Shown here piece by piece: positions 35,183 through 44,675 of a stretch of DNA of 64,000 nt (the first letter of the stretch is position 1; each line of letters begins with the position of its first letter). This DNA is from Nitrospira sp. (GTDB lineage: Bacteria; Nitrospirota; Nitrospiria; Nitrospirales; Nitrospiraceae), in contig JAFEBI010000023.1 in the NCBI GenBank assembly GCA_018242725.1, forward strand, positions 1-64,000, written 5' to 3'. Under the pieces are notes generated by a model. The model was not told the origin of the DNA, searched no databases, and saw only the letters and a program-made list of their open reading frames with translations. The position numbers were made by a program, and so were the translations under genes.

Positions 35183-35788
35183 ATGAGACATCGGAAAAGC
35201 TGGATTCAGGGGATTGCACTAGCTGGCCTGTTCGCGCTCCTTCCGCTGGGCGCCCAAGCCGAGACAGCTCGTTGGGAGATCGATCCGGACCACTCGCTGA
35301 TCGAATTCCGCGTGGCGCACATGGTGATCTCAAAAACATCGGGGCGATTCACGGACTATCGTGGATTTGTCGAACTGGATGCGGACGCAAAAACCTTCAA
35401 AGCGATTGAGGCGACCATCAATACCGAGTCGATCAATACCAACCACGAAAAACGTGACGGCCACTTGCGCAATGCCGACTTCTTGGACGTGAAACAATTT
35501 CCGACGATGACTTACAAGATGAAGAACTCTCAGAAAGAGGGAGAGTCCCATAAAGTGGTCGGCAACCTCACCCTGCGCGGAGTGACCAAAGAAGTGGTGC
35601 TCATCGGAACCTTCAACGGCGTCACGAAGGACCCCTGGGGGAACACGAGAGCCGGATTCACCGCCGACGGTAAATTAAATCGCAAGGACTTTGGTATGGT
35701 GTGGAACAAAACCATCGATACCGGAGGACTGGTCGTCGGGGATGAAGTGCAGATCCACCTGGATATCGAATGCATCAAGGCGAAATAG
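35183..35788 (+). CDS. YceI-family periplasmic protein
   Basis: 201 aa. Start at ATG 35183, with GAGAGGTGATGAC before it; upstream ATGs lie in the intergenic region. Signal peptide ending LGAQAE (about residue 27). The rest is the YceI lipocalin-like barrel: WEIDPDHSLIEFRVAHMVISKTSGRF, INTNHEKRDGHLRNADFLDVKQFPTMTY, GVTKEVVL, RAGFTADGKLNRKDFGM. The family binds polyisoprenoid or other amphiphilic lipids and is often stress induced. Its ligand here is unknown. Confidence 0.93.
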   Translation: MRHRKSWIQGIALAGLFALLPLGAQAETARWEIDPDHSLIEFRVAHMVISKTSGRFTDYRGFVELDADAKTFKAIEATINTESINTNHEKRDGHLRNADFLDVKQFPTMTYKMKNSQKEGESHKVVGNLTLRGVTKEVVLIGTFNGVTKDPWGNTRAGFTADGKLNRKDFGMVWNKTIDTGGLVVGDEVQIHLDIECIKAK

Positions 35789-35930
35789 CAATAACCTTTA
35801 GGAGGTTGCGGGTTTTTGGTTTCAAAATTCTGACCTGCGAACACGAAACCCGAGACTCGCAACCCGAAACTTTGATCTTCCTGACCGAGCCCTCGGAACC
35901 AGCAACTCAAAATTCTTACCCCGAGTGATT

Positions 35931-36932
35931 ATGAAAGCGATTGTGCTCGACCAGACGAGCGACGTTTCCCGTAATCCGCTCCAGCTTCAAGATCGGCCTA
36001 CGCCAAACCCGAAACCTGGTCAGGTTCTCGTTAAGATTCATGTCTGCGGAGTCTGCCGCACGGACCTTCACGTCGTAGAGGGAGAACTGCCGGATACCGC
36101 GTTGCCCATCATTCCAGGACATCAAGCAGTCGGGACCGTAATTCAACTCGGCGCTGGGGTCTCGGAGGTGACAGAAGGCGATCGCGTCGGAATCGCCTGG
36201 CTACAAGGCACATGCGGACAGTGTGAGTTTTGTACAAACGAGCAGGAGAATCTCTGCTTACAAGCCAAATTCACTGGCTATCAAATCGACGGAGGTTATG
36301 CGGAATATGCCGTCGTGCCGGCGCGATTTGCCTATCCTATTCCGCCGATCTTTTTGGACGAAGAAGCGGCTCCTCTGCTCTGTGCCGGTATTATCGGCTA
36401 TCGCGCCTTACGTCTCAGCGGCATCAAGCCAGGCCAGCGGCTTGGATTGTATGGATTCGGGGCCTCGGCACACATCGCCATCCAGATTGCCCGTCACTGG
36501 GGCTGTCAGGTCTATGTGAGCTCGCTCAAACGAGAACATCAGGAACTCGCCAGACAACTAGGAGCAGTCTGGGTCGGTGGAGCGACGGAGATGCCACCGG
36601 ACAAACTGCATGGGTCCATCATCTTTGCCCCAGCCGGTGAATTGGTTCCTCCTGCATTGCGAGCACTAAACCGTGGCGGAACTCTCGCTTTGGCTGGTAT
36701 CCACATGTCGCCAATCCCTTCGCTGGACTACAATCGTGATGTCTTCGGCGAGCGAGTCATCCGGAGCGTGACGGCCAATACCAGACAAGACGGAGTCGAT
36801 TTATTGCGTGAAGCGGCAGCGATCCCCATCAAACCACATATGGTTCGCTTTCCGCTGGAAGATGCCAATCGCGCACTACAAGAATTGAAGGCCGGGAGCT
36901 TTCAAGGCGCGGCGGTGCTGACGATGTGCTGA
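35931..36932 (+). CDS. Zinc-dependent alcohol dehydrogenase family protein
   Basis: About 333 aa from ATG 35931 (an in-frame GTG at 35925 is an alternative). A medium-chain dehydrogenase: catalytic zinc site [16 protein letters not shown] and PGHQAVGTV; structural zinc [38 protein letters not shown]; Rossmann [20 protein letters not shown]. Resembles AdhA-type 'zinc-binding alcohol dehydrogenase' enzymes that act on primary alcohols or aldehydes. Its 3' end is duplicated as a broken copy at 37193-37407. The 136-bp region upstream is full of short degenerate repeats. Confidence 0.9.
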   Translation: MKAIVLDQTSDVSRNPLQLQDRPTPNPKPGQVLVKIHVCGVCRTDLHVVEGELPDTALPIIPGHQAVGTVIQLGAGVSEVTEGDRVGIAWLQGTCGQCEFCTNEQENLCLQAKFTGYQIDGGYAEYAVVPARFAYPIPPIFLDEEAAPLLCAGIIGYRALRLSGIKPGQRLGLYGFGASAHIAIQIARHWGCQVYVSSLKREHQELARQLGAVWVGGATEMPPDKLHGSIIFAPAGELVPPALRALNRGGTLALAGIHMSPIPSLDYNRDVFGERVIRSVTANTRQDGVDLLREAAAIPIKPHMVRFPLEDANRALQELKAGSFQGAAVLTMC

Positions 36933-36948
36933 ATTACGGTGAGGGCCT

Positions 36949-37170
36949 ATGAAGGACTACCATATCAATATCTTCCACAGCGAGGCAGATGTAGGATACA
37001 TCGCCGACATTCCAGACCTCGATGCCTGTTCAGGCTTTGGAAAAACTTCCGCTAAAGCGCTCAAGCAAGCAGAAGTCGCGAAACGTGCATGGCTGGCAGC
37101 CGCACGTGCAGAAAAGAAACCGATTCCCAAGCCACGCTATCGCCCAGCTATCTATCAAACCGGCACATAG
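36949..37170 (+). CDS. HicB-like small protein (orphan)
   Basis: 73 aa with the HicB-type partial RNase-H fold: YHINIFHSEADVGYIADIPDLDACSGFGKTSAKALKQAEVAKRAWLAAA, ending PKPRYRPAIYQ. The DNA-binding C-terminal half of full HicB antitoxins is absent and no HicA toxin lies next to it, so this is the solo variety found in many genomes. It lies 16 bp after the dehydrogenase and before its broken duplicate. Function unknown. Confidence 0.8.
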   Translation: MKDYHINIFHSEADVGYIADIPDLDACSGFGKTSAKALKQAEVAKRAWLAAARAEKKPIPKPRYRPAIYQTGT

Positions 37171-37192
37171 CATTACCTTCCGCAGTCGCTAA

Positions 37193-37407
37193 CTCCCTCG
37201 TTGGACTAAGAGCGTGATGTCTTCGGCGAACGAGTCATCCGCAGCGTGACCGCCAACACGAGACAGGATGGACTCGATTTCTTACGTGAAGCGGCAGCGA
37301 TCCCCATCAAACCACATACGATTCGATTTCCTCTCGAACAGGCAAACTGCGCGTTACAGAAATTGAAGGCTGGGAGCTTTCAGTGTACGGCAGTTCTAAC
37401 AATGTGA
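37193..37407 (+). pseudogene. Broken duplicate of the alcohol dehydrogenase 3' end
   Basis: The bases align closely with 36717-36932, the last 70 codons of the intact dehydrogenase. The translated remnant reads [19 protein letters not shown], then [13 protein letters not shown] and LKAGSFQ-TAVLTM, ending in TGA. The first aligned codons carry a stop (TAC of the intact gene is TAA here). No start or N-terminal region remains. It therefore looks like the tail of a second dehydrogenase copy, with the hicB gene lying between the two tails. Confidence 0.85.
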
Positions 37408-37494
37408 TAGTGGGGGGACTTCATATGTGTACGGACAATCATATAGGATGGCAATCCTTGATTCCACAATGAGCAGCCCTACAGGACTTTAACT

Positions 37495-38523
37495 ATGCTG
37501 ATGGTTGTGTTTGGTGTCGGGGCCTCATACGATTCCTACCCATCGCTCCCGCCAGATGAACCTTCTAATCGAGATAAGCATCCACCACTTGCCAGTCAAC
37601 TTTTCGACGAGCGACCAGAGTTTGTTCAGATCGTCAGCTCATTTCCCGATTGCCTAGAAATTCTCCCTTTTCTTCGGCATGTACCCGCTGACAAGACGAT
37701 TGAAGCGGTCCTTGAAGATTTACAAGCGGAAGCGAAAGAGAACCCACGACGACACGCGCAACTTGCCGCAGTGCGCCACTACATTCGAGGAATCATCAAA
37801 CATTGTGAAGATGCCTGGGTGAGTGTCCACCGAGGCGTTACAAATTTCCTTACACTTCTCGGAGAAATTGAAGCTTGGCGAGCCAGAAATAACGAAACCG
37901 TGTGTCTGGTCACATTCAATTACGACACGATGGTTGAGGTTGCACTATCTGCGGTTAATGTAAAAATCTCCAAGATGAGCGATTACGTTTCTCAGCACTG
38001 CGCATTGATCAAATTGCATGGATCCGTGAACTGGGGTCGCGTAGTGACAAATGTACCACCTGTTAGATCAGATATTAACCCTGCAGCCTACACGAAAGAG
38101 CTTATCGATTCTGCAGGGTATTACATGCCACGTAACGACTTTCGGATTGATACTTCTCAGTTAATTTGCGCTTCAGAAAACGTGCCGCTCTTTCCCGCAT
38201 TGGCTATCCCCGTTGTCCAAAAACTCCACTTTGAGTGTCCGGAAGAACATTTGCAAAAGCTAGATGGTTATCTTCCCAAAATCTCAAGGCTCCTCATAGT
38301 GGGCTAGATGGCCAACGAACGGTATTTCATCCAAAAGATGTCTCGCGCAATCACGAACCCGCTTAGGGTCATGATTGTCTCGGGTAGCGCCGATGATGCA
38401 AATGGGACGATCAAGAACCTTACTCCTGCCAGACTCCAAGTGCTTGATGGATACCGAAGAGCAGAAACTGGCTTCTCTCGATTCATTCTTGATCGCAGCG
38501 TTGTCCAGTTTCTACGATCCTAG
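37495..38523 (+). pseudogene. SIR2-like domain protein interrupted by an in-frame amber codon
   Basis: The upstream part (270 aa, from ATG 37495) has the SIR2-like layout: N-terminal VVFGVGASYDSYPS nucleotide-binding loop, LVTFNYDTMVE, and LIKLHGSVNW. It ends at a TAG (38305-38307) in the middle of LLIVG-stop-MANERYFIQKM. Reading continues in the same frame for 71 codons to 38523, and SIR2-like proteins normally go on at this point (LLIVGW-type strand then helix). TGG to TAG is the simplest explanation. If only the first part is made, the C-terminal helices are lost. The family includes NAD-consuming defence effectors; that role here is inference. Confidence 0.7.
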
Positions 38524-38719
38524 CATGTGATTGGCTCACTTAATCGTGTGTGGAGTGTAATATCTCAGCAGCAGGCCCATGTTTGATCGTGCGCGTGATG
38601 AGATCTCCCCTCTCGGTCGTTACCCCTCCTTTCCGATCACCGCCTTCGCTCCACTCCTGCAGCACTCAGCCAAAGCCCCCTTGTGAAACTCGTCCACAAT
38701 CGGTACGCTGCGTTTCCTC

Positions 38720-38977
38720 ATGCCTGATTCATCTATGCACCAACCGCACTCTATGGCGCATCCCCGCGATCCCTTGCACGGGATCACATTGGAAAACATT
38801 GTCACGACCTTGGTCGAACAGCACGGATGGGCGACGCTAGGTGCACGAGTGCCCATTCGCTGTTTCCGCCACCATCCGACGATCCGTTCGAGTCTGACCT
38901 TCTTGCGCAAGACCCCGTGGGCACGCAAGCGAGTCGAGCAGATGTTTCTTGCGGAACGCCGCTTACATCCAGACTGA
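38720..38977 (+). CDS. VF530-family DNA-binding protein (DUF2132)
   Basis: 85 aa. The body matches the VF530 family closely: [55 protein letters not shown]530 from Vibrio fischeri has a known helical fold described as DNA-binding; the physiological role is unknown. The 196 bases upstream, after the SIR2-like gene, hold nothing recognisable. Four bases separate it from the YaeQ gene, suggesting one transcript. Confidence 0.88.
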   Translation: MPDSSMHQPHSMAHPRDPLHGITLENIVTTLVEQHGWATLGARVPIRCFRHHPTIRSSLTFLRKTPWARKRVEQMFLAERRLHPD

Positions 38978-38981
38978 ATGT

Positions 38982-39521
38982 ATGGCATCGAACGCGACCA
39001 TCTATAAGGCCGTACTGCAGATCGCCGATCTGGATCGCCAATACTTCCAGGATCACACACTCACGCTTGCGCGCCATCCGTCCGAGACCGAGGAGCGCCT
39101 GATGGTACGGATGCTTGTCTTCGCGCTCCATGCAGACGAGGCCTTATCTTTCGGTCGCGGGATCGGCACGGAGGATGAACCAGCCCTCTGGCAACGAGAT
39201 GCGACCGGAAACATCGAACGCTGGATCGAGATCGGGCAACCAGATGAGAAGACTCTGCGTCAGGCCTGCGGCCGCGCTAAACAAGTCATCGTCTATGCCT
39301 ATGGAGCCCGGAGCGCAGAGGTATGGTGGGCGAACCAGCGCCAGTCGCTCGACCGGCTGAAGAACCTCTCCGTGACGCTGCTTCCCATGGAAAGCATTCG
39401 TGCCTTGGCAGAGATGGCGAGGCCCAGCATGCAACTACAATGGACGATTCAAGACGGGCATCTCTGGGTCGCGGATGGGGCTCAGACGCTCCAGATTGAG
39501 TTACGGCGATTGAAAGGCTGA
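38982..39521 (+). CDS. YaeQ family protein
   Basis: 179 aa from ATG 38982. YaeQ hallmark: MASNATIYKAVLQIADLDRQYFQDHTLTLARHPSETEERLMVRMLVFALHA, then DEPALWQRDATGNIERWIEIGQPDEKTLRQACGRA and a C-terminal beta-rich part. The fold is related to PD-(D/E)XK nucleases, but the biochemical function is unsettled. Convergent with hemD. Confidence 0.93.
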   Translation: MASNATIYKAVLQIADLDRQYFQDHTLTLARHPSETEERLMVRMLVFALHADEALSFGRGIGTEDEPALWQRDATGNIERWIEIGQPDEKTLRQACGRAKQVIVYAYGARSAEVWWANQRQSLDRLKNLSVTLLPMESIRALAEMARPSMQLQWTIQDGHLWVADGAQTLQIELRRLKG

Positions 39522-39557
39522 TGCACGAAGCACCGGTCGCTGGCTTCGTGACCGACT

Positions 39558-40385
39558 TTATCGCTTGCGACCGAGAATACTCGCCGCCTGCTCGGACACT
39601 TCTTTCACCAAGACTCCCATCTTCGGATGTGAAGGCTCGAAATCGACCGGCCAGTCGAAGTGGCGCAGCCGTTCGCTGGCGGCGGGACCGATGGAGGCCA
39701 CGACCAGTTTCTGCACCGCGTCATGAAACGGGATGACGTGTCCGTCTTGCTCCAGCACCTGCATGACGTGATCGATCTGCATGGCATTGGTAATCAGCAG
39801 CACCTCCACCCGTCCGGCGATGATACTCTCGCAAGCGGCACGCATCGGTCCGAGATCCTCCGGTAGGGCCCATTGGTAGATCGGCACGGGGAAGACGTCG
39901 GCCCCACGTTGTTCTAACGCCTTCACCAGTGCGGTATTGGGAATGCCATACTCCTGCACCGCGATCCGTACCCCGGGATCAAGACTGTATTCATCCAGGG
40001 CAGACACCAGATCGATCCAGGTGTTGGGCTCCGGCACCGTGATCGTGGGGGTGAGCCCCAAGGCCTTGAGAGCGGCAACCGTCTTCGCTCCCCGGGCAAT
40101 GGTCACAATCTGTTGTAACGCCTCAACGATTGACGGCCAGGGATACGTCGGTTTCAGAATTTCGAAGAGCGCCTCCGTGCCGACGCCGGTCAGGAGAACA
40201 AGCATGTCGATCTGCCCTGCCATCAAGCGCGTTCCGAATTCATAGGCTGCAGTGTTGCTCTCCAGCGGGATCTCGCGCAGCGCGGGAGCCACCAGCGGCC
40301 TCCCTTCGTACCGTTCAATCAGGTTGGCCAGCTCCGTCGCCATCCGGCTTTCGAACGCGGCCACGGTCATTCCGTTGAATGTCAT
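39558..40385 (-). CDS. hemD: Uroporphyrinogen-III synthase
   Basis: 275 aa from ATG 40385, with GAGGAG about 10 nt upstream. Catalyses ring closure of hydroxymethylbilane to uroporphyrinogen III in heme, siroheme and B12 synthesis. The two-domain HemD fold is recognisable: FESRMATELANLIERYEGRPLVAPALREIPLE, DMLVLLTGVGTEALFE, VAALKALGLTPTITVPEP, IPNTALVKALEQRGADVFPVPIYQW, LITNAMQIDHVMQVL, VVASIGPAASERLRHF. No other hem gene adjoins it. Confidence 0.9.
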   Translation of the reverse strand: MTFNGMTVAAFESRMATELANLIERYEGRPLVAPALREIPLESNTAAYEFGTRLMAGQIDMLVLLTGVGTEALFEILKPTYPWPSIVEALQQIVTIARGAKTVAALKALGLTPTITVPEPNTWIDLVSALDEYSLDPGVRIAVQEYGIPNTALVKALEQRGADVFPVPIYQWALPEDLGPMRAACESIIAGRVEVLLITNAMQIDHVMQVLEQDGHVIPFHDAVQKLVVASIGPAASERLRHFDWPVDFEPSHPKMGVLVKEVSEQAASILGRKR

Positions 40386-40525
40386 AAACGTAATACTCCT
40401 CAACGATCAGGGGCCAATCATACTACAGTCGCCGACGTAAGGGAGAGCCGGTTTTCCGTTGACGGTTGATCGTTGCTCTCCCTACTATACGGATGCAAGC
40501 TTGTTCAAGGAGTGTGTGACACCTC

Positions 40526-40966
40526 ATGACGGCACCACGGCATCGCGGTCTTCGGCATCTGGCGCTTCGCGTCATAGATCTTCCTCGATCGCGTCGGTTC
40601 TATGAGCAGCTGCTCGGCATGAAGGTCGTCTGGGAACCGGACTCAGAGAACGTCTATTTCAGCTCTGGGATCGACAACCTGGCACTGCATCAGATCTCAA
40701 AGGGTGAATTGGAGTCCTACGATTCCTCGAAGACCCAACTGCTCGACCACATGGGCGTGATACTGGACAGTCCGCAGGCCGTGGATCAGATGTACCGTGA
40801 GATCGTGCTCTCGATCGAGTCCCTGGGCGGACGAATCACCAAGGAGCCGAAACTGCATCGTGACGGCAGCTATTCGTTCTATTTTTCCGACCCCGACGGT
40901 AATCTCATCCAGGCGCTCTATGAACCGACGATCAGCGAATTGGAATGGGTTGAAGGTAAGACGTGA
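40526..40966 (+). CDS. VOC-family (glyoxalase/bleomycin-resistance fold) protein
   Basis: 146 aa. Two beta-alpha-beta-beta-beta halves: LRHLALRVIDLPRSRRFYEQLLGMKVVWEPDSENVYF with a metal-ligand His in the first strand, and GSYSFYFSDPDGNLIQALYEP in the second. The His, His and Glu positions fit a metal-dependent VOC enzyme. Substrate cannot be predicted. About 50 bp before the metallo-beta-lactamase-fold gene. Confidence 0.87.
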   Translation: MTAPRHRGLRHLALRVIDLPRSRRFYEQLLGMKVVWEPDSENVYFSSGIDNLALHQISKGELESYDSSKTQLLDHMGVILDSPQAVDQMYREIVLSIESLGGRITKEPKLHRDGSYSFYFSDPDGNLIQALYEPTISELEWVEGKT

Positions 40967-41018
40967 GCAGTGAAATAACCTACCATCTCTTACGTTTAAG
41001 GTCTCACGTTTCACACTC

Positions 41019-42647
41019 ATGAAAATCTGGGACACCCTGCCTCGCCAACAGTACGTGAGCCTCGTCCCTTGGTGTTGGGCTCAATTGGAAAGTGCGGAAC
41101 CCCCGGGCCCCTTTCCCTTCGTCGGCGGCATTGCCCCGGATGTTGTGGCCAGCCTGCAGGAGGCTCATAGTCTCCTGGCCAGCGCGATCGATACCGCAAT
41201 CAGCGATGTCTTCTCGAAGCGGGCACCGCTGGACGAGCCCGAACGTCGGCGACGGCTTGAAGATGCCTACGCAGAACTGATCAATACCCGCCCTTATTTA
41301 CAGCAACACATTCGCTGTGGCCGCCGACCCGACGGCACCTTTCAGTGGGAATTCCCGACTGATCCGACTCAATCCGCAGCCATTACGAACGGCGGCCTCC
41401 GTGTGTTTCACGCAATTAACCATCAGGCCCTCCCGTTCGGATTCAACAACCGCAGTCTCGTCCCAGCAATCGGCAAACTGCTCGGCCTGCTCGATGGCAC
41501 CCGTACTACCGACGAAATCGGTACGGTCGTCTCGTCCATGCCTCGCGACACCCAGAGTCTGCTAACCACATTCCTGGAACTCTTGCAGCGTCATGGATGT
41601 CTGACCACATCGCCCACAACATCCCTGCGCCGCCATTGGTTCGATGTCGTTCAGGATCAAGATACCGTACACCTTGGGCATGCGGCCTTGCTCTACAGAC
41701 AACGTGACACGGTGTTGCTCTTTGATCCATGGCTGTTGCCCTGGTTCGCAGAATCACCCGTGCCATCACTGTGGGGCGGGCTTCTCCCCAAACCTGCCGC
41801 CGTATTTCTCACGCATGATCACGATGACCACGTGGATCCCCGCACCTTGCTCCATCTGCCGAAAGAAATCCCCATCATTGTTCCCAGCCGGCGCAATCGC
41901 GCACAGTTGTTTTTTGACTATCGCTCGCTCCTCACAGAGCTGGGATTTGAACAGGTGATTGAGCTGGCTCATGGCGAGAGCTGGCCGTTCGAGGGAGGCA
42001 CCGTCGTTTCGGTCCCCTTCTACGGTGAGGATCCTTGCGACCTCAACATGCCGAGAAATTGTTATCTGATATCCGATCGCGGCCACAATGTCCTGATTCA
42101 TGCGGACAGTGGCCCAACCAACGACGGACGGTCAGCCCTTAACGACAAGATCATTCAACAGTTGGTCGGCAACTATGGACCGATTGCTCTCGTACTGGCC
42201 TCTCAACAGCAGCTGCTCGAACTTCGGACTCATGCTGCCCACGCCGCCCTCTCCCACCCCGGCCAATGGCTTGACGTCGGGGAGAACGGCTATCTGACGA
42301 ACAGCTATCTGGCCGAACTCTGCTCGGCTGCCCGCGCACAGCTGTTTGTTTCGTACGCCACTGGTGGAGCGGACTGGTACCCCGACCACCTGTCCTTCAT
42401 GTTCAGCCGCCGCAACCCCTTCAGAACCGCACTCTTGACCGCGCACTGGGAACCGGCGGAAAAACTAAAAGACCTTCTTGGTTCACAGGGATGTCGCTAT
42501 CATCATGCCCACGCCCTGGACATCTATCGACCCACGAATGGTGGAGCGATCGGTATCCATCCGACAGGAGAACCCCTTGCCCCACTCACTCTCTATCGAG
42601 TCGATCACGGCGACCCCCCGTTTATGAAAGCCGCGCAGCGGCGATAG
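41019..42647 (+). CDS. Metallo-beta-lactamase-fold hydrolase with PqqD-like segment
   Basis: 542 aa. Residues about 1-140 are unassigned. About 145-195 (LVPAIGKLLGLLDGTRTTDEIGTVVSSM... LLTTFLELLQRHGCL) look like the PqqD/winged-helix segment used as a peptide-binding element. From about 205 the metallo-beta-lactamase fold begins: LGHAALLYRQRDTVLLFDPWL, metal motif FLTHDHDDHVDP (HxHxDH), VSVPFYGEDPCDLNMPRNCYLI, NVLIHADSGP. Substrate unknown. Proteins with a small PqqD-like domain and this hydrolase fold may act in peptide-derived cofactor or oxidative chemistry, but that is inference. Confidence 0.75.
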   Translation: MKIWDTLPRQQYVSLVPWCWAQLESAEPPGPFPFVGGIAPDVVASLQEAHSLLASAIDTAISDVFSKRAPLDEPERRRRLEDAYAELINTRPYLQQHIRCGRRPDGTFQWEFPTDPTQSAAITNGGLRVFHAINHQALPFGFNNRSLVPAIGKLLGLLDGTRTTDEIGTVVSSMPRDTQSLLTTFLELLQRHGCLTTSPTTSLRRHWFDVVQDQDTVHLGHAALLYRQRDTVLLFDPWLLPWFAESPVPSLWGGLLPKPAAVFLTHDHDDHVDPRTLLHLPKEIPIIVPSRRNRAQLFFDYRSLLTELGFEQVIELAHGESWPFEGGTVVSVPFYGEDPCDLNMPRNCYLISDRGHNVLIHADSGPTNDGRSALNDKIIQQLVGNYGPIALVLASQQQLLELRTHAAHAALSHPGQWLDVGENGYLTNSYLAELCSAARAQLFVSYATGGADWYPDHLSFMFSRRNPFRTALLTAHWEPAEKLKDLLGSQGCRYHHAHALDIYRPTNGGAIGIHPTGEPLAPLTLYRVDHGDPPFMKAAQRR

Positions 42648-42671
42648 GCCATTATTTTTTGAGGAGCAGCG

Positions 42672-43694
42672 ATGAGCGAAAGACCATCAACGATCCTTGT
42701 CACTGGAACTGCGGGATTCATCGGATTCCATGTCGCCATGCGTCTCTTGGACCGAGGCGATCATGTCATCGGCCTCGACAATATCAATGATTACTACGAC
42801 GTCCGGCTGAAGGAGGCTCGCCTAGCACAACTCAAGCCTCGTGAACGATTCACATTCGTCAAACTGGACCTCGCCAATCGCCAAGGCATGAAAGACCTCT
42901 TTGCCGACCGATCAATACAGCGCGTGGTGCATCTGGCCGCGCAAGCCGGGGTTCGTTATTCGCTTGTCAACCCACACGCCTACACCGAGAGCAACATCGA
43001 AGGATTCATGAACATCCTCGAAGGCTGCCGTCACAACCAGATCGAGCATTTGGTCTATGCATCTTCAAGCTCAGTCTACGGCGGCAATACCCACATGCCG
43101 TTCTCCATCCATGACAATGTGGATCACCCCGTCTCGCTCTACGCCGCCAGTAAGAAAGCCAATGAGCTCATGGCGCACTGCTACGCCCATCTGTACCGAC
43201 TGCCTTGCACCGGCCTGCGTTTTTTTACCGTGTATGGCCCCTGGGGACGTCCTGATATGGCCCTCTTCATCTTTACCAAAGCCATCCTGGAGGGGAAACC
43301 GATCGATGTCTTCAACCAGGGCAAAATGAAACGCGACTTTACTTATGTCGATGATATCGTCGAAGGGATCATTCGAACCCTAGACCATCCGGCTACCGCC
43401 AACCCTGCTTGGTCCGGTGAGAAGCCCGATCCAGGCACTAGCGCAGCCCCAGCCCGCATCTACAATATCGGCAACCATCAGCCGGTGGAGCTGCTGCACT
43501 TTATCGAGGTCTTAGAAAAGGCGTTGGGCAAGAAGGCGGAAAAGAACCTGTTGCCGATACAGCCAGGCGACGTCCCTGCCACCTATGCCGACATCGACGA
43601 TCTCACCAACGATGTTGGTTTCAAGCCGAGCACCCCGATTGAGATGGGGATTCCTCGTTTTGTGGAATGGTACCGAGAGTTCTACAAGGTATGA
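42672..43694 (+). CDS. NAD-dependent epimerase, UDP-glucuronate 4-epimerase type
   Basis: 340 aa short-chain dehydrogenase/epimerase. NAD motif [39 protein letters not shown] is typical of UDP-glucuronate epimerases (CapI/WcaG type). Then [20 protein letters not shown], catalytic SSSSVYGGN and YAASKK, and [20 protein letters not shown]. It makes UDP-galacturonate for surface polysaccharide. Strong GAGGAG ribosome-binding site; 25 bp behind the hydrolase gene. Confidence 0.9.
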   Translation: MSERPSTILVTGTAGFIGFHVAMRLLDRGDHVIGLDNINDYYDVRLKEARLAQLKPRERFTFVKLDLANRQGMKDLFADRSIQRVVHLAAQAGVRYSLVNPHAYTESNIEGFMNILEGCRHNQIEHLVYASSSSVYGGNTHMPFSIHDNVDHPVSLYAASKKANELMAHCYAHLYRLPCTGLRFFTVYGPWGRPDMALFIFTKAILEGKPIDVFNQGKMKRDFTYVDDIVEGIIRTLDHPATANPAWSGEKPDPGTSAAPARIYNIGNHQPVELLHFIEVLEKALGKKAEKNLLPIQPGDVPATYADIDDLTNDVGFKPSTPIEMGIPRFVEWYREFYKV

Positions 43695-43712
43695 GGAGCT
43701 GACCTTGTCGCG

Positions 43713-44273
43713 TTAGAAACACCCTACCGGCGCAAACCCGGTCCCAAAAAGCCGCGACAACGCGATATAGCGCGCATTGTCGTAGAACGAATAGCTGCCC
43801 CCCCGCTGATTTCTTCCCGTGATGTCGCCCCCATACGACGGATCAGACCCGAAGAAAAATCCGCCTCGTGTTTGTTGCACAAGTTGCATCCATTCCATGT
43901 AGAGACCGCAAACCTCAGCCTGCACGGACCCCGTTGCCGTGTTGCTGGCGTACCAGTCACGTGCCCATTCCGGCACCTGCCGTCCTCCACCCACCAGCCC
44001 GCGGTCCCGAGCGGGAGACAGATCAAACTGGGAGTCTCTCATGGTCTGCGTTCGAGGAATAGTCGGCATATTCACTAAATCAGGTACGATAGAGAGCGGC
44101 TTCAGATCCATCGCTTGACACCCGACCCGCTCTTTATTGGTGTACAGCGAGCTCCCGTCCGCCTCGAGACATTTCCAGGTCGTCGAACTAGTTCCTATGT
44201 CCCCCCATGCTACTCCCGTGGCCAGGACCACCAAGATGGCCGCTGAGAGGAACGTTCTTTCAACCTGTCGCAT
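43713..44273 (-). CDS. Secreted protein of unknown function (DUF4124-like start)
   Basis: 186 aa with an N-terminal signal peptide (TFLSAAILVVLATGVAWG) and a GGAGGTG ribosome-binding site. After it, STTWKCLEADGSSLYTNKERVGCQ resembles the short DUF4124 beta motif found in many periplasmic proteins. The remainder is Gly-, Tyr- and Phe-rich near the C terminus (GGFFFGSDPSYGGDITGRNQRGGSYSFYDNARYIALSRLFG). Cys pairs suggest disulfides. Role unknown. Confidence 0.6.
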   Translation of the reverse strand: MRQVERTFLSAAILVVLATGVAWGDIGTSSTTWKCLEADGSSLYTNKERVGCQAMDLKPLSIVPDLVNMPTIPRTQTMRDSQFDLSPARDRGLVGGGRQVPEWARDWYASNTATGSVQAEVCGLYMEWMQLVQQTRGGFFFGSDPSYGGDITGRNQRGGSYSFYDNARYIALSRLFGTGFAPVGCF

Positions 44274-44675
44274 GAGACACCTCCAGATCCTGTAGCTAAG
44301 ACACGTAGGGCGTGAGTACCTCTGATCATTTTCATAGTCGGCGCATACACCCTACTCAATGCGTCGTTTTTTCGTCTATGCAGCTTTGGAGGGGGGGTAA
44401 CTTCCATCTGCGGAACCTTGGGCCGAATGACGATAGCCTTGGCATCACCCATCGGCCGTTCCAAGAGTTTAGGAGACGTATACTCAGTAAGTTACCTCCT
44501 ACAGACTCCCCTTTCTGACGCCAGGCCCACGCGCTGCATTGCCTTGTCCGAGATAGAAACCTCAGGTATCCTGCCTGTCATATTCTCGATAAGCTGTTGG
44601 ATAAAACACCGCAGACACGTACTCTCACATCATCAGCCGTCTCCGGACACATTCAACGATCGATACCGGCGCAGC
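44274..44675. other. 402-base divergent region before the Kef-type antiporter
   Basis: No convincing gene. The open frame that extends the antiporter upstream has no sensible start. A weak promoter-like pair (TTGTCC at 44544-44549, 17 nt, TATCCT at 44567-44572) could serve the antiporter. There is a G7 run near 44392. No riboswitch pattern recognised. Confidence 0.4.

Noticed and set aside
36949..37170. HicAB toxin-antitoxin pair
   Set aside because: No HicA-like reading frame on either strand within the flanking sequence, and the HicB DNA-binding tail is missing.
38550..38840. 96-codon open frame over the VF530 gene start
   Set aside because: It is out of frame with the clearly conserved VF530 protein, and its composition is that of a shadow frame.
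44274..44675. c-di-AMP or other riboswitch before the Kef-type antiporter
   Set aside because: No recognisable conserved core; only a G-run and weak promoter-like words.
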